A stretch of 64,000 nt of DNA from an uncultured Clostridia bacterium. GTDB taxonomy: Bacteria; Bacillota; Clostridia; Christensenellales; UBA1242. The notes beneath the pieces are model-generated. The model saw nothing but the letters and a program-made list of their open reading frames with translations, ran no database searches and had not been told where the DNA came from. The DNA lies in the NCBI GenBank assembly GCA_934747965.1, contig CAKVHI010000004.1, positions 1 through 64,000 on the forward strand, written 5' to 3'. Of this stretch, positions 7,660 to 15,334 are shown piece by piece. The position numbers and the translations under genes were made by a program. Position 1 is the first letter of the stretch. Each line of letters opens with the position of its first letter.

Positions 7660-10311
7660 ATGGAAAATTATTCAGATGTTTTGGTGCCAATTATTGTTAA
7701 GGAAAAAGCAGATCCTTTAAATAATGAAAACAAAAATTTAGATTGTGTTACAAAAAATTTGGTTGTTATTCAGGAAGAAGATAATCATCAATTTTTTAGT
7801 GCCAAAAGTCGGACGGCATATCCAACTGATTTTGCACTTTTAAATGGTGTTGAATATAACAAAAAGAATGATTATTGCAACATAATGCTAAGGTCAAGCG
7901 AATTTTCGGCTGAAAAAAATAGATATAAACTCAAGTTTGTTGACAGCGAAGGGCATATTCAAACAACAAATTTTGAAAATGAAAAATTAGGTATTCGACC
8001 ACAGATTTGTTTGGATGCAAAAAAGGTTGCAAAACATATTGAAGAAATCAAGTTGAATAACATAGAAACCGAGCAATTTATAATTTCTAGGGAAGTGGAT
8101 GATGACTATATTGAATATCACAGAATAAATTTTGGTGAATTTCCACAATACAATGTTCGTGGTTTGGATCGCTTGTTTGACAAAGAATATTCAAAGGGAA
8201 CTATGAGAAGAACAGGAAGAACTTTTTTGGACGGATATCAAGATAACCTTTATGAATATGAATGTAAAAGCAATAATTCTAAAAAACCTTATTCTTACAA
8301 AGTCGTTAGGGCAAGTTTATCATCAAACTCATTTTCAGTTGAATTGTCAAGTGGGCTTAAAGTAGACCAAAGCTCATCTTTAGTTTGGATTTTAGTTAAG
8401 CCAATCGCTTGGAAGATTTTAAATTGGGATAGGCTTCCTACTTATATTAACCCAAAAGGCACGGGTGAAGATGAGGTTATGAATTTGATAAGCGAAGATG
8501 TATTGTTTTCTGGATTTTATTTTCACGATGTAATGTTTGTGTCTAACACCAGAAATTGCAAACTTTGGCAAAATTCTTTTATAAGAGCATATTTGAATGG
8601 TATTGATTTAGAAGAAAATTTAAAGGTTAATGGAAACCTTGATTTATTGCCTAAATCTTTTAATTTTGGGGGAGAAAATGGCACAAAAAATTTTGTTACA
8701 AATGCATTTAATATTTCGACAAAAGAAATTAAAAATTTATTAGGAGAGAATAATTTGCAATCTGAAGATAAAAATCGAAATTACGAATATAAACAAAAAA
8801 ATCCTTATGGCTTTGACTTTAAAGAACTTTCAAATGATGTTCTGCTTGAAGAATATATAAAATCAAACATACCGGTGTTTTTGCATGGACCTAGTGGTGT
8901 TGGCAAATCTCAACGCGTTAAAAATTTAGACCCAGATGCAACAAGAATAACTTTGCGACCTCAAATGAATCCAGAAGAAATTGACGGCACATTGAACCGA
9001 GAAACAGGAAGTTATATTCCACCATTATGGTATCAACAATTAACAGAAAAATGTTTGAAAGCGCCTAACAAAAAACATATTTTGTTTATTGATGAATTGA
9101 CAAATGTAAAGCCAACTGTTCAAAGTTTGGTTTATTCTATTGTTTTGGACAGAGCAGGTAAAGACGGTTTATGGCCACTTCCTGAAAATGCTGTCGTTGT
9201 GGCTGCAGGCAATGAAAGTGCAGACAACTTGGCTGCAAATCCATTAACAAACGCCTTGTTCAGAAGATTTTGCCATATTTATTATGAAGTAAATGTTGAT
9301 GATTGGTTAAAATGGGCAACAAGTGTGGATATTAGCAAACAACAAACTCATTTAACAAATGTTGAAGTTAAAAATGAGTCAAGAATTCATCCTGCAATTT
9401 TGGCTTTTATTCAAAGCCACGGTCAAGAGGTTTTAAATCAAACTCTTGATGAAGAAGAACCTAAAATTGTAACAGACCCAAGAAAGTGGGAAATTGCAAG
9501 CAAGGTTTTGTATGCAACAAAAAACCCTTATGCACTTTTGCCAGCGATTGGCGAAGAATTGACTATGTCTTTTGTCGATTTCGTTAAAACAATTCACATT
9601 TCGGTTGAAGATGTTTTGAACAAAAACTATAATCCTCGTGAATTTGTCAAAATGGACTTTTCTGACCAACTTTCAACTTCTTTAGGATTAATTGATGCTA
9701 ACGAGAACGAACTTCCACAAGTTAGAGGATTTATTAAAAAGTTTTTAGGCAAAGAGGTTTTGGCTAACTTTGATTCTATGTGGATAAAAAACGACCCAGA
9801 ACGCGCACAAATTATTGATGAATGTCAAATTGTTGAGCCTAGTTTTAAATTTAGTGATGAAAAAAATAATTCAGTTGAAACATCTAGTGAACAATCTCAA
9901 AAAAATGTCAACCCTAGTTTAAAAAATGAGTTGATAACTATTGATGAACTTTTTGAAAAAGAAAAAACTAAAAAGTTAAATGGTCTAGTTGCATTAGGTC
10001 GAAGTTATTATGCAATAAAAGCTAATTTTACCGGAACACGTTATTTGTGTAAAGCATTTAACAAAATGGGCAAAACTTTGGCTGATGGGAAGAGTTATTG
10101 CGGTAGTGATATAACACTAAATAATTTTTATGACTCTAAAGTTGATGAGTATTTGTATTTTGGTTTGAACGGCACATATAGTTGTAATCCTGCTTATTTT
10201 ATTGAAATTTATGATATAAATGAAATTGATTTTTCTAATTATATGGACTGTGATGTAAATTGCAAAGAATATGATAAGAAAAAAGGAAAAGATTATGGAA
10301 AAACTTTCTAA
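7660..10311 (+). CDS. MoxR-like AAA+ ATPase with large N-terminal domain
   Basis: 883 aa from the ATG at 7660, chosen over one 33 bases upstream because GGAG lies at 7651-7654 and the upstream ATG sits in the promoter. Residues about 150-330 resemble the DUF6273 type of domain (WKIL near the start, then WQNSFIRAYLNG). Residues about 390-640 form an AAA+ module of the MoxR/McrB-like kind: Walker A GPSGVGKS (410-417), Walker B ILFIDEL (about 474-480), sensor-1 AAGNES (about 515), then NALFRRF as arginine-finger region. The tail (about 760-883) is a further unknown domain. MoxR ATPases usually act with VWA proteins as remodelling chaperones; the VWA partner is two genes downstream. The job is unknown. 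Confidence 0.8.
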   Translation: MENYSDVLVPIIVKEKADPLNNENKNLDCVTKNLVVIQEEDNHQFFSAKSRTAYPTDFALLNGVEYNKKNDYCNIMLRSSEFSAEKNRYKLKFVDSEGHIQTTNFENEKLGIRPQICLDAKKVAKHIEEIKLNNIETEQFIISREVDDDYIEYHRINFGEFPQYNVRGLDRLFDKEYSKGTMRRTGRTFLDGYQDNLYEYECKSNNSKKPYSYKVVRASLSSNSFSVELSSGLKVDQSSSLVWILVKPIAWKILNWDRLPTYINPKGTGEDEVMNLISEDVLFSGFYFHDVMFVSNTRNCKLWQNSFIRAYLNGIDLEENLKVNGNLDLLPKSFNFGGENGTKNFVTNAFNISTKEIKNLLGENNLQSEDKNRNYEYKQKNPYGFDFKELSNDVLLEEYIKSNIPVFLHGPSGVGKSQRVKNLDPDATRITLRPQMNPEEIDGTLNRETGSYIPPLWYQQLTEKCLKAPNKKHILFIDELTNVKPTVQSLVYSIVLDRAGKDGLWPLPENAVVVAAGNESADNLAANPLTNALFRRFCHIYYEVNVDDWLKWATSVDISKQQTHLTNVEVKNESRIHPAILAFIQSHGQEVLNQTLDEEEPKIVTDPRKWEIASKVLYATKNPYALLPAIGEELTMSFVDFVKTIHISVEDVLNKNYNPREFVKMDFSDQLSTSLGLIDANENELPQVRGFIKKFLGKEVLANFDSMWIKNDPERAQIIDECQIVEPSFKFSDEKNNSVETSSEQSQKNVNPSLKNELITIDELFEKEKTKKLNGLVALGRSYYAIKANFTGTRYLCKAFNKMGKTLADGKSYCGSDITLNNFYDSKVDEYLYFGLNGTYSCNPAYFIEIYDINEIDFSNYMDCDVNCKEYDKKKGKDYGKTF

Positions 10312-10678
10312 AAAAGATATTTTGGTTTTAACAGAAAATTCGCCTGTTATGATTTTGGGTGGAAAAGCCGATGATTTTGAAAATGCTGTTATTTTGGATG
10401 CAAACATTTCCTCTTCATTCCTTGCTGTTCTAAACGGTGCAAATGGACTTTTAAAGCCAGATTGGCTCCTAAACTTAGAAAGCAAAAAAAGTCGGCTTTT
10501 GGTTGTTAATAATCTTGACAAAGTTGAAAAATATGAACAAGAAAAATTTTATGAAATTTTGAAATATAAAACAGTTTCAAATATTTCACTTCCAAAACAT
10601 ACAAAAATTATTGTTTTGGCAAAAAACCTTGAAAATATTAATGAAAACATTTTAAGGCAGTGTTTGGTTATTGAATAA
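10295..10678 (+). CDS. Small protein with degenerate ATPase-like core, in the AAA+/VWA operon
   Basis: 127 aa from the ATG at 10295, overlapping the ATPase gene by 17 bases; GGAAAAG upstream may be its ribosome-binding site. The segment RLLVVNNLDKVE followed by KHTKIIVLAKN looks like a Walker B strand and sensor-1 strand of an AAA+ fold, but there is no P-loop. It may be a non-catalytic subunit or regulator of the neighbouring ATPase. This is inference from pattern only. Confidence 0.6.
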   Translation: MEKLSKKDILVLTENSPVMILGGKADDFENAVILDANISSSFLAVLNGANGLLKPDWLLNLESKKSRLLVVNNLDKVEKYEQEKFYEILKYKTVSNISLPKHTKIIVLAKNLENINENILRQCLVIE

Positions 10679-10723
10679 AAAATTTTTTGTAGCCCAAAAT
10701 TTTGCAAATTTAATGGTGAAAAA

Positions 10724-12148
10724 ATGGATAATAAGAATGAATTTGATATTAATTTAATCAAAAAAAGGATGCTAAGGAAGTATCCTTCTTTTGGTAGCGT
10801 AATTAATAATGTTAATTATAAAATTGTTGATAAAAACAGTCAAATCAAAACTGCGGCAACAGACGGAAAAACTATTTTTGTTAACGAAAATTTTATGAAA
10901 AACTTAAGCGAAAGTCAGCAGATTTTTATTTTTGCTCATGAAGTTTGCCATATTGCACTAAATCATATTTTAAGGAGTAAAGACAAAGATCCAAAACTTT
11001 GGAACATAGCAACTGATGCCGTAATTAACCAATATCTTAAACGCGACGGCCTAGAGATTGTGGTTGGTGGAGTTGACATAAAAAACGCAATAAATTATGA
11101 TGCTGAAGAACTTTATAACAAATTAAAAGAAAAGGAAGAGAAACAACAAGAAAATAATCAGCATGGTAATAGCGGTCAGCAAAGCGAAAGTGAACAACAA
11201 AATCAAAATCGAAACATTCAACAAAGTGAAAAAAGTCAACAACAAGTTGAAAACAAACAACAAAACCAAGGCGAAAACAGCCAACAACAAATTGAAAGCG
11301 AACAACAAAAAAATGATGAAAATCAAGTGGGGCACGACAGCCATTCAATGTGGAGCGAAGCAGTTAAACAACAAGAAAACGATGCAAAAGATGTTAATAA
11401 TAAAAATCAAAGTGGAGAAAAACAAAGCATAAACGAAGAGCAAAACAAAAACATAAGTGAAAAAGAAATTTTTAAAAGTAATGAAGAAGAAAAAATTCGA
11501 AAAGCCGAAGAAATTATGAAAAAAATTAATACTTCTGATTGCGGACATGGGGGAAAGTCTGAGATTTCAAATGTAGGGTCTGTTGGAAAGGCGAAGCCTG
11601 CAGTAAACTGGAAAAAACTTCTTCGAAAATCTTTAGAAAAAGAAGATGAAGCATGGGGACATAGATTTTCAGATAAAGGTAATAACTATTGCACAAGAAT
11701 TGAAGACACCTTGGTCGAAGATGAAGCCGAAACAGAAATAATTTTGGATACATCGGGGTCGGTTAGTTATAATCTGTTAATAAATTTTTTAAAACAAGTT
11801 AAAAACATTTTAAAAAATTCAAAAATTAAAGTGGGTACATTTTCTAATAGCTTTAACGGGTTTCAAGAAGTTAAAAGAGAAAAAGACATAGACAACCTTA
11901 ATTTAATAATTGGCGGGGGAACTAATTTTGATGCGGCAAGTCGAGCATTTTCTAAAAAAAGAGATGTTAATAAAATTTGCTTTACTGACGGAGAAGACGG
12001 TGGAGATGCTAGAATTGTAGAAAAAAGAAAGGATATTGTTTGGATATGCTTTGAAAACAAAAACTTTAAACCCGATTATGGAAAAGTAATTTATGTTAGT
12101 GCAAGCGAAATAAACAAAAATTTTGATACTGAAGAGTGGACTTTCTAG
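10724..12148 (+). CDS. Zinc-metallopeptidase-like/VWA protein (DUF2201 type)
   Basis: 474 aa in three parts. Residues 1-130 are a metallopeptidase-like domain with HEVCH (72-76). Residues about 130-270 are a low-complexity linker very rich in Q, N, K and E. Residues about 290-474 are a VWA-like domain with the MIDAS motif DTSGS (342-346), GGGTNF and CFTDGEDGG. This pairing is the DUF2201 architecture found next to MoxR ATPases. It is the third gene of the operon, 45 bases after the small gene, with a terminator behind it. A role in protein remodelling or proteolysis driven by the ATPase is likely; the substrate is unknown. Confidence 0.8.
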   Translation: MDNKNEFDINLIKKRMLRKYPSFGSVINNVNYKIVDKNSQIKTAATDGKTIFVNENFMKNLSESQQIFIFAHEVCHIALNHILRSKDKDPKLWNIATDAVINQYLKRDGLEIVVGGVDIKNAINYDAEELYNKLKEKEEKQQENNQHGNSGQQSESEQQNQNRNIQQSEKSQQQVENKQQNQGENSQQQIESEQQKNDENQVGHDSHSMWSEAVKQQENDAKDVNNKNQSGEKQSINEEQNKNISEKEIFKSNEEEKIRKAEEIMKKINTSDCGHGGKSEISNVGSVGKAKPAVNWKKLLRKSLEKEDEAWGHRFSDKGNNYCTRIEDTLVEDEAETEIILDTSGSVSYNLLINFLKQVKNILKNSKIKVGTFSNSFNGFQEVKREKDIDNLNLIIGGGTNFDAASRAFSKKRDVNKICFTDGEDGGDARIVEKRKDIVWICFENKNFKPDYGKVIYVSASEINKNFDTEEWTF

Positions 12149-12170
12149 TTATCATATCAACTTATTAAGC

Positions 12171-12202
12171 AAAAAACAGGGGATTAAAATCCTCTGTTTT
12201 TT
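12171..12202 (+). terminator. Terminator of the AAA+/VWA operon
   Basis: AAACAGGGGAT pairs with ATCCTCTGTTT, followed by T run. The stretch 12203-12323 beyond holds only AT-rich DNA and two tandem copies of AATTGGTATCAAA with no gene. Confidence 0.75.
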
Positions 12203-12323
12203 AATACAATAAAAGACTAAAATTAACTTAAAATTGGTATCAAAATTGGTATCAAATTGAAGTTAACCAAAACGTTATTTTTAAGCAACTCCTTATAAAC
12301 AAAGGGATTGCGGGGGTTAGAAA

Positions 12324-12398
12324 TGGTTGGGGTAGCAAGATTTGAACTTACGAATGCGGGAGTCAAAGTCCCGTGCCTTACCGCTTGGCTATACCCCA
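12324..12398 (-). tRNA. tRNA-Gln (TTG)
   Basis: Minus strand; acceptor TGGGGTA pairs with TACCCCA, anticodon loop CTTTGAC gives TTG, CCA encoded. It is adjacent to tRNA-Arg on the same strand. Confidence 0.94.
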
Positions 12399-12401
12399 TT
12401 A

Positions 12402-12478
12402 TGGTACGTCAGAAGGGATTCGAACCCCCGACCCTCGCCTTAGAAGGGCGATGCTCTATCCAGCTGAGCTACTGACGC
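12402..12478 (-). tRNA. tRNA-Arg (TCT)
   Basis: Minus strand; acceptor GCGTCAG pairs with CTGACGT, anticodon stem CGCCC with loop TTCTAAG gives TCT, T-arm GGGTTCGAATCCC, CCA encoded. Confidence 0.94.
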
Positions 12479-12507
12479 ATAATTCCTTGACTAACAAGGA
12501 AATTTTT

Positions 12508-12768
12508 TTATAAACTTTTGTTTAATAAAATAGCAAGTCTTGATTTTTTTCTGTCTGCGTTATTTTTGTCTATGATACCTTTACTTTGAGCAGCATCAAT
12601 AACTGAAACAACAGTAGAGTATTCTTCTTTTGCTTTGTTAGCATCTTCAGCACAAAGTTTTTTAAACTTTTTGATATATGTTGCAAGCTCACTTTTTTGA
12701 ACTCTATTGTTTTCTTGTTTCTTTTCAATAACTTTAACTCTTTTTATTGCTGATTTAATATTTGGCAT
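12508..12768 (-). CDS. rpsT: 30S ribosomal protein S20
   Basis: 86 aa, the usual length. It begins MPNIKSAIKRVKVIEK, the standard S20 start, and ends with the DRKKSRLAILLNK type tail. It binds 16S rRNA in the small subunit. A good ribosome-binding site (GGGG) precedes the ATG. The two tRNA genes follow in the same direction about 30 bases on, so they may share its transcript. gpr is divergent, as is common for the rpsT-gpr pair in spore formers. Confidence 0.96.
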   Translation of the reverse strand: MPNIKSAIKRVKVIEKKQENNRVQKSELATYIKKFKKLCAEDANKAKEEYSTVVSVIDAAQSKGIIDKNNADRKKSRLAILLNKSL

Positions 12769-12872
12769 AATTTACCCCTTTTATTTTAAAGTCCTTTATA
12801 ATATATCATAACAAAATTAAAAAATCAACACTTTTTGTGGTTTTTTTCAAATTTTTTGTTAATAATTTTTAC

Positions 12873-13739
12873 ATGAATTTTAATTCGGATTTATTATTTG
12901 AAGTTTCCTCAAAAATAAAAGGTAAGCAAGAAGGTTATAAAAAACAAACTTTTTTGGGAAAATATGATTTGCTCAAAACTCATATTGAAATAGAAAATGA
13001 AAAGGGTGCCAAAATTTTGGGAAGAGATCAAGGCAGTTACACTTCAATCTACACTGAAAAACTTGACCCCTATAATAGTGAAGTTAAAAATTATGTTATT
13101 TTTTCTTTATCAGAAATCTTGAAAGATTACATTTTAAAGGCTAACAAAAATGCCAAAACATTTATGATTGTTGGGGTAGGGAATAAAAATTATGTTAGTG
13201 ATAGCATAGGTCCCGAGGTTTTAAGCCAAATTATAATAACAAGACACGCAAAAATAAATAACCCTAATGTTCTTGACCCAAGGCTTAAAAATGTGTGCGC
13301 AATCAGCCCAAGTGTTTTTGGAGTTACGGGGATAGAAACAAAGGACATCGTGTGCGGAGTTGTTGAAAAAGTTAAGCCAGACCTCATAATTTTAATAGAT
13401 AGTATAATATCTAGTAGCTACAATTATATAGGCAAATGCTTTCAAATTTCAACAAATGGCTTGGTGCCCGGAAGCGGAGTTGATAATAATAGGTCAAAAC
13501 TTGATGCAAACACATTAAAAACTCCAGTAATTTCAATAGGCATACCTCTTGTTGTTTCATGCTCAAGCATTGTAGAAGAATTTTTCGATGAATCTATCAG
13601 AAATTTGGATGATTTGATAGTTACAAAAAAGGATATTGACATTTTAGTGTCAAATTGTGCAAATATTGTTGCCACAAGTGTTAATATGGCAATTCATAAC
13701 AAAATGAGTTTTGATGAAATTTTAGACTATATGAATTAG
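12873..13739 (+). CDS. gpr: GPR germination protease
   Basis: 288 aa. The product degrades small acid-soluble spore proteins during germination. The core signature VGVGNKNYVSDSIGPEV and the SPSVFGVTGIET, GSGVDNNR and GIPLVV blocks match the aspartic-type GPR family. The start at 12873 is preferred: it follows an AATAAT -10 box by six bases and gives the usual N-terminus, whereas an upstream GTG would add residues from the promoter. Divergent from rpsT. The stop overlaps the end of the convergent XRE gene by a few bases. Presence of gpr argues that the organism sporulates. Confidence 0.93.
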   Translation: MNFNSDLLFEVSSKIKGKQEGYKKQTFLGKYDLLKTHIEIENEKGAKILGRDQGSYTSIYTEKLDPYNSEVKNYVIFSLSEILKDYILKANKNAKTFMIVGVGNKNYVSDSIGPEVLSQIIITRHAKINNPNVLDPRLKNVCAISPSVFGVTGIETKDIVCGVVEKVKPDLIILIDSIISSSYNYIGKCFQISTNGLVPGSGVDNNRSKLDANTLKTPVISIGIPLVVSCSSIVEEFFDESIRNLDDLIVTKKDIDILVSNCANIVATSVNMAIHNKMSFDEILDYMN

Positions 13740-13945
13740 TCGTTTGAAAGTCCAAGCAAATAATCTGTTGACACTTTAAAATATATTGCAAGGATAACTA
13801 ACTCATCTCCTTTAGCATCGGCTTGACATTTTTCCCACCTGCAAATTGATGATGAGCTTACACCAAGTTCTTTTGCTAAATTTTGCATGGATAAATTTCT
13901 TTCTTCTCTTAATTCTTTTAATCTCTCAGCAAAAATTTTATTCAT
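13736..13945 (-). CDS. XRE-family transcriptional repressor
   Basis: 69 aa from the ATG at 13945, which lies six bases after a TATAAT box (leaderless). A full Cro/C1 helix-turn-helix is visible: LKELREERNLSMQNLAKELGVSSSSICRWEK (given by its motif, residues about 6-36), then the YFKVSTDYLLGL tail usual for this class. Divergent from a 73-aa gene across a short intergenic region with an inverted-repeat operator, so it probably represses that gene and itself. Confidence 0.85.
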   Translation of the reverse strand: MNKIFAERLKELREERNLSMQNLAKELGVSSSSICRWEKCQADAKGDELVILAIYFKVSTDYLLGLSND

Positions 13946-13978
13946 GTAAAAATTATATCCCATAAGTGGAATAATAAA

Positions 13979-14008
13979 ATTGACATCCCTAAAAAGGGAT
14001 GATATAAT
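13979..14008 (+). promoter_or_regulatory. Promoter with overlapping palindromic operator between the XRE gene and its neighbour
   Basis: TTGACA (13980-13985), 17 bases, TATAAT (14003-14008), then six bases to the ATG at 14015. The inverted repeat CATCCCT-AAAA-AGGGATG fills the spacer, and a related ATCCCA half-site lies over the -10 of the divergent XRE gene. A repressor bound here would block RNA polymerase. Confidence 0.8.
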
Positions 14009-14014
14009 AAAAAT

Positions 14015-14236
14015 ATGATATACAAAATAAATTTAGAAAAATTAAAACAAATTTTAAGTGATGGTGAAAAGTACTACAAAAATGGTTATAAAGCTCTGTT
14101 TTGCTATGCCACAAGAATTGAAGAGCATGAGCTTGACAAACTTTTGGAAGAAAAGGAAATAGACTTTTCAGTTATTCAAAACATTTGTCAATATTCAAGT
14201 TTGAGTTTGCAAGATTTTTTTGAAAAAGTTATTTAA
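14015..14236 (+). CDS. Small protein, likely partner or target of the XRE repressor
   Basis: 73 aa. Charged and helical; the C-terminal IQNICQYSSLSLQDFFEKVI resembles the last helices of an XRE-type DNA-binding domain, but no clean helix-turn-helix is seen upstream. It is driven by a consensus promoter with the operator in its spacer and has no ribosome-binding site, so it is probably leaderless. An antirepressor or second small regulator is possible. Confidence 0.6.
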   Translation: MIYKINLEKLKQILSDGEKYYKNGYKALFCYATRIEEHELDKLLEEKEIDFSVIQNICQYSSLSLQDFFEKVI

Positions 14237-14276
14237 AAAAATATTACAAATTTTTTAAATTTTTTTTGAAAAAGTG

Positions 14277-14305
14277 TTGACAAATATTTTTTGTGTGAGT
14301 AAAAT
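14277..14305 (+). promoter_or_regulatory. Promoter of the ctsR operon
   Basis: TTGACA (14277-14282), 17-base spacer, TAAAAT (14300-14305). The start site would be near 14312, just before the CtsR operator. Confidence 0.8.
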
Positions 14306-14315
14306 ATAAGCGAAA

Positions 14316-14332
14316 GGTCAAAGAAAGTCAAA
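14316..14332 (+). promoter_or_regulatory. CtsR operator
   Basis: GGTCAAAGAAAGTCAAA matches the CtsR heptad direct repeat (A/G-GTCAAA, three-base gap, A/G-GTCAAA). It lies at the predicted transcription start, so CtsR would repress its own operon until heat or protein stress. Confidence 0.9.
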
Positions 14333-14353
14333 CTTTTAAAGGGGGCGGTTTTA

Positions 14354-14806
14354 ATGAATAATTTAAGTGATATTATTGAAGAATTTATTTTAAACACGAT
14401 TGGCGATGATCAAAGTTTGAATTTAAGCAGAAATGAACTTGCGAACTTTTTTAATGTGTCGCCAAGCCAAATAAATTATGTTCTTTCAACGCGTTTTACT
14501 CTTGACCGAGGCTATCAAACAGAAAGCAAACGCGGTGGTGGGGGATATATAGTGTTGAAAAAAATAAATCTTGATGATAATTTAACTGAGATTATAAAGT
14601 CATTAAAACAAGATTTAGACTATGTGTCTTGTTGTTATATTCTTGACAATTTAAAAAACAACGGAATTATAACAGAAGATGAGGAAGACATTATTAAAAG
14701 TGCAATATCAAAAAAAGCACTTTCTTCACCTTTTAAAACAGAGAATATTACAAGATATAATATTTTCAAAAACATATTAATAAATTTAAAAAATAGGGGG
14801 AATTAA
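14354..14806 (+). CDS. ctsR: CtsR class III stress-gene repressor
   Basis: 150 aa, family length. The N-terminal winged helix contains SDIIEEFI, SQINYVL and the glycine-rich RGGGGYI wing that reads the operator minor groove. It represses clp genes and is inactivated on heat stress. First gene of ctsR-mcsA-clpC; GGGGGCGG is the ribosome-binding site; the CtsR box lies upstream. Confidence 0.95.
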   Translation: MNNLSDIIEEFILNTIGDDQSLNLSRNELANFFNVSPSQINYVLSTRFTLDRGYQTESKRGGGGYIVLKKINLDDNLTEIIKSLKQDLDYVSCCYILDNLKNNGIITEDEEDIIKSAISKKALSSPFKTENITRYNIFKNILINLKNRGN

Positions 14807-14809
14807 TTT

Positions 14810-15298
14810 ATGAAATGTGAAAAATGTAACAAAAATGAGGCAACTTTTCACAGCATGACAAACATAAACGGAAAAGTTACTGAAAAACATTTGTGCTGTG
14901 ATTGTGCAAAAGAAGAAAAGGAATTTAATAACTTTAATGATGAATTTTTAGGTTTTAACAAAAAATCTAACAGTTTTTTTGACGATATGATGAGCGATTT
15001 TAAATCTACTTTATCATATTTTACAAATCCAATGATAGACAACTTCCTAGATTATGATGACTTTTTTGAAAGCCCTTTGTTTTTGGAAGATAAAAAACAA
15101 GAGAGCAAAAAAACCGAAGAACAAAGCAACAAAGTTTCAAAAACTGATTTGAGCAAAAAATTGAGTGAAAAAGAAAAGAAACAACTTGAAATTGCAAAAC
15201 TAGATTTAAGTTTAAAAAAAGCTGTTGTTGAAGAAAGATATGAAGATGCTATAAAACTTAGAGATAAGATTAAAGAGTTAAAAAAAGATAACAAATAA
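14810..15298 (+). CDS. mcsA: McsA zinc-finger adaptor
   Basis: 162 aa. The N-terminus has CEKCNKNEA and later CCDCAKE, the paired CxxC zinc motifs of McsA; the C-terminus has a UVR-type helical motif (LKKAVVEERYEDAIKLRDKI). McsA normally activates the protein-arginine kinase McsB and modulates CtsR. Here the next gene is clpC, and no mcsB lies between, so McsA may act directly on CtsR/ClpC. Confidence 0.9.
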   Translation: MKCEKCNKNEATFHSMTNINGKVTEKHLCCDCAKEEKEFNNFNDEFLGFNKKSNSFFDDMMSDFKSTLSYFTNPMIDNFLDYDDFFESPLFLEDKKQESKKTEEQSNKVSKTDLSKKLSEKEKKQLEIAKLDLSLKKAVVEERYEDAIKLRDKIKELKKDNK

Positions 15299-15334
15299 TT
15301 TAATTATAACAAAAAAAGTGGAGGTGAAAAAAAT

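Noticed and set aside
11160..11460. Apparent tandem DNA repeats, possibly a CRISPR-like array
   Set aside because: The repetition is CAACAA-type codon repetition within one coding frame; there are no regular spacers or conserved repeat units. No CRISPR array was seen anywhere in the window.
11037..11548. Several frames opposite and overlapping the Q/N-rich linker of the VWA protein
   Set aside because: CAA/AAC-type codons of the linker leave other frames open; their proteins are low-complexity shadows.
12203..12323. Two copies of AATTGGTATCAAA as an attachment site near tRNA-Gln
   Set aside because: Only two short AT-rich copies, no integrase nearby and no duplicated tRNA end.
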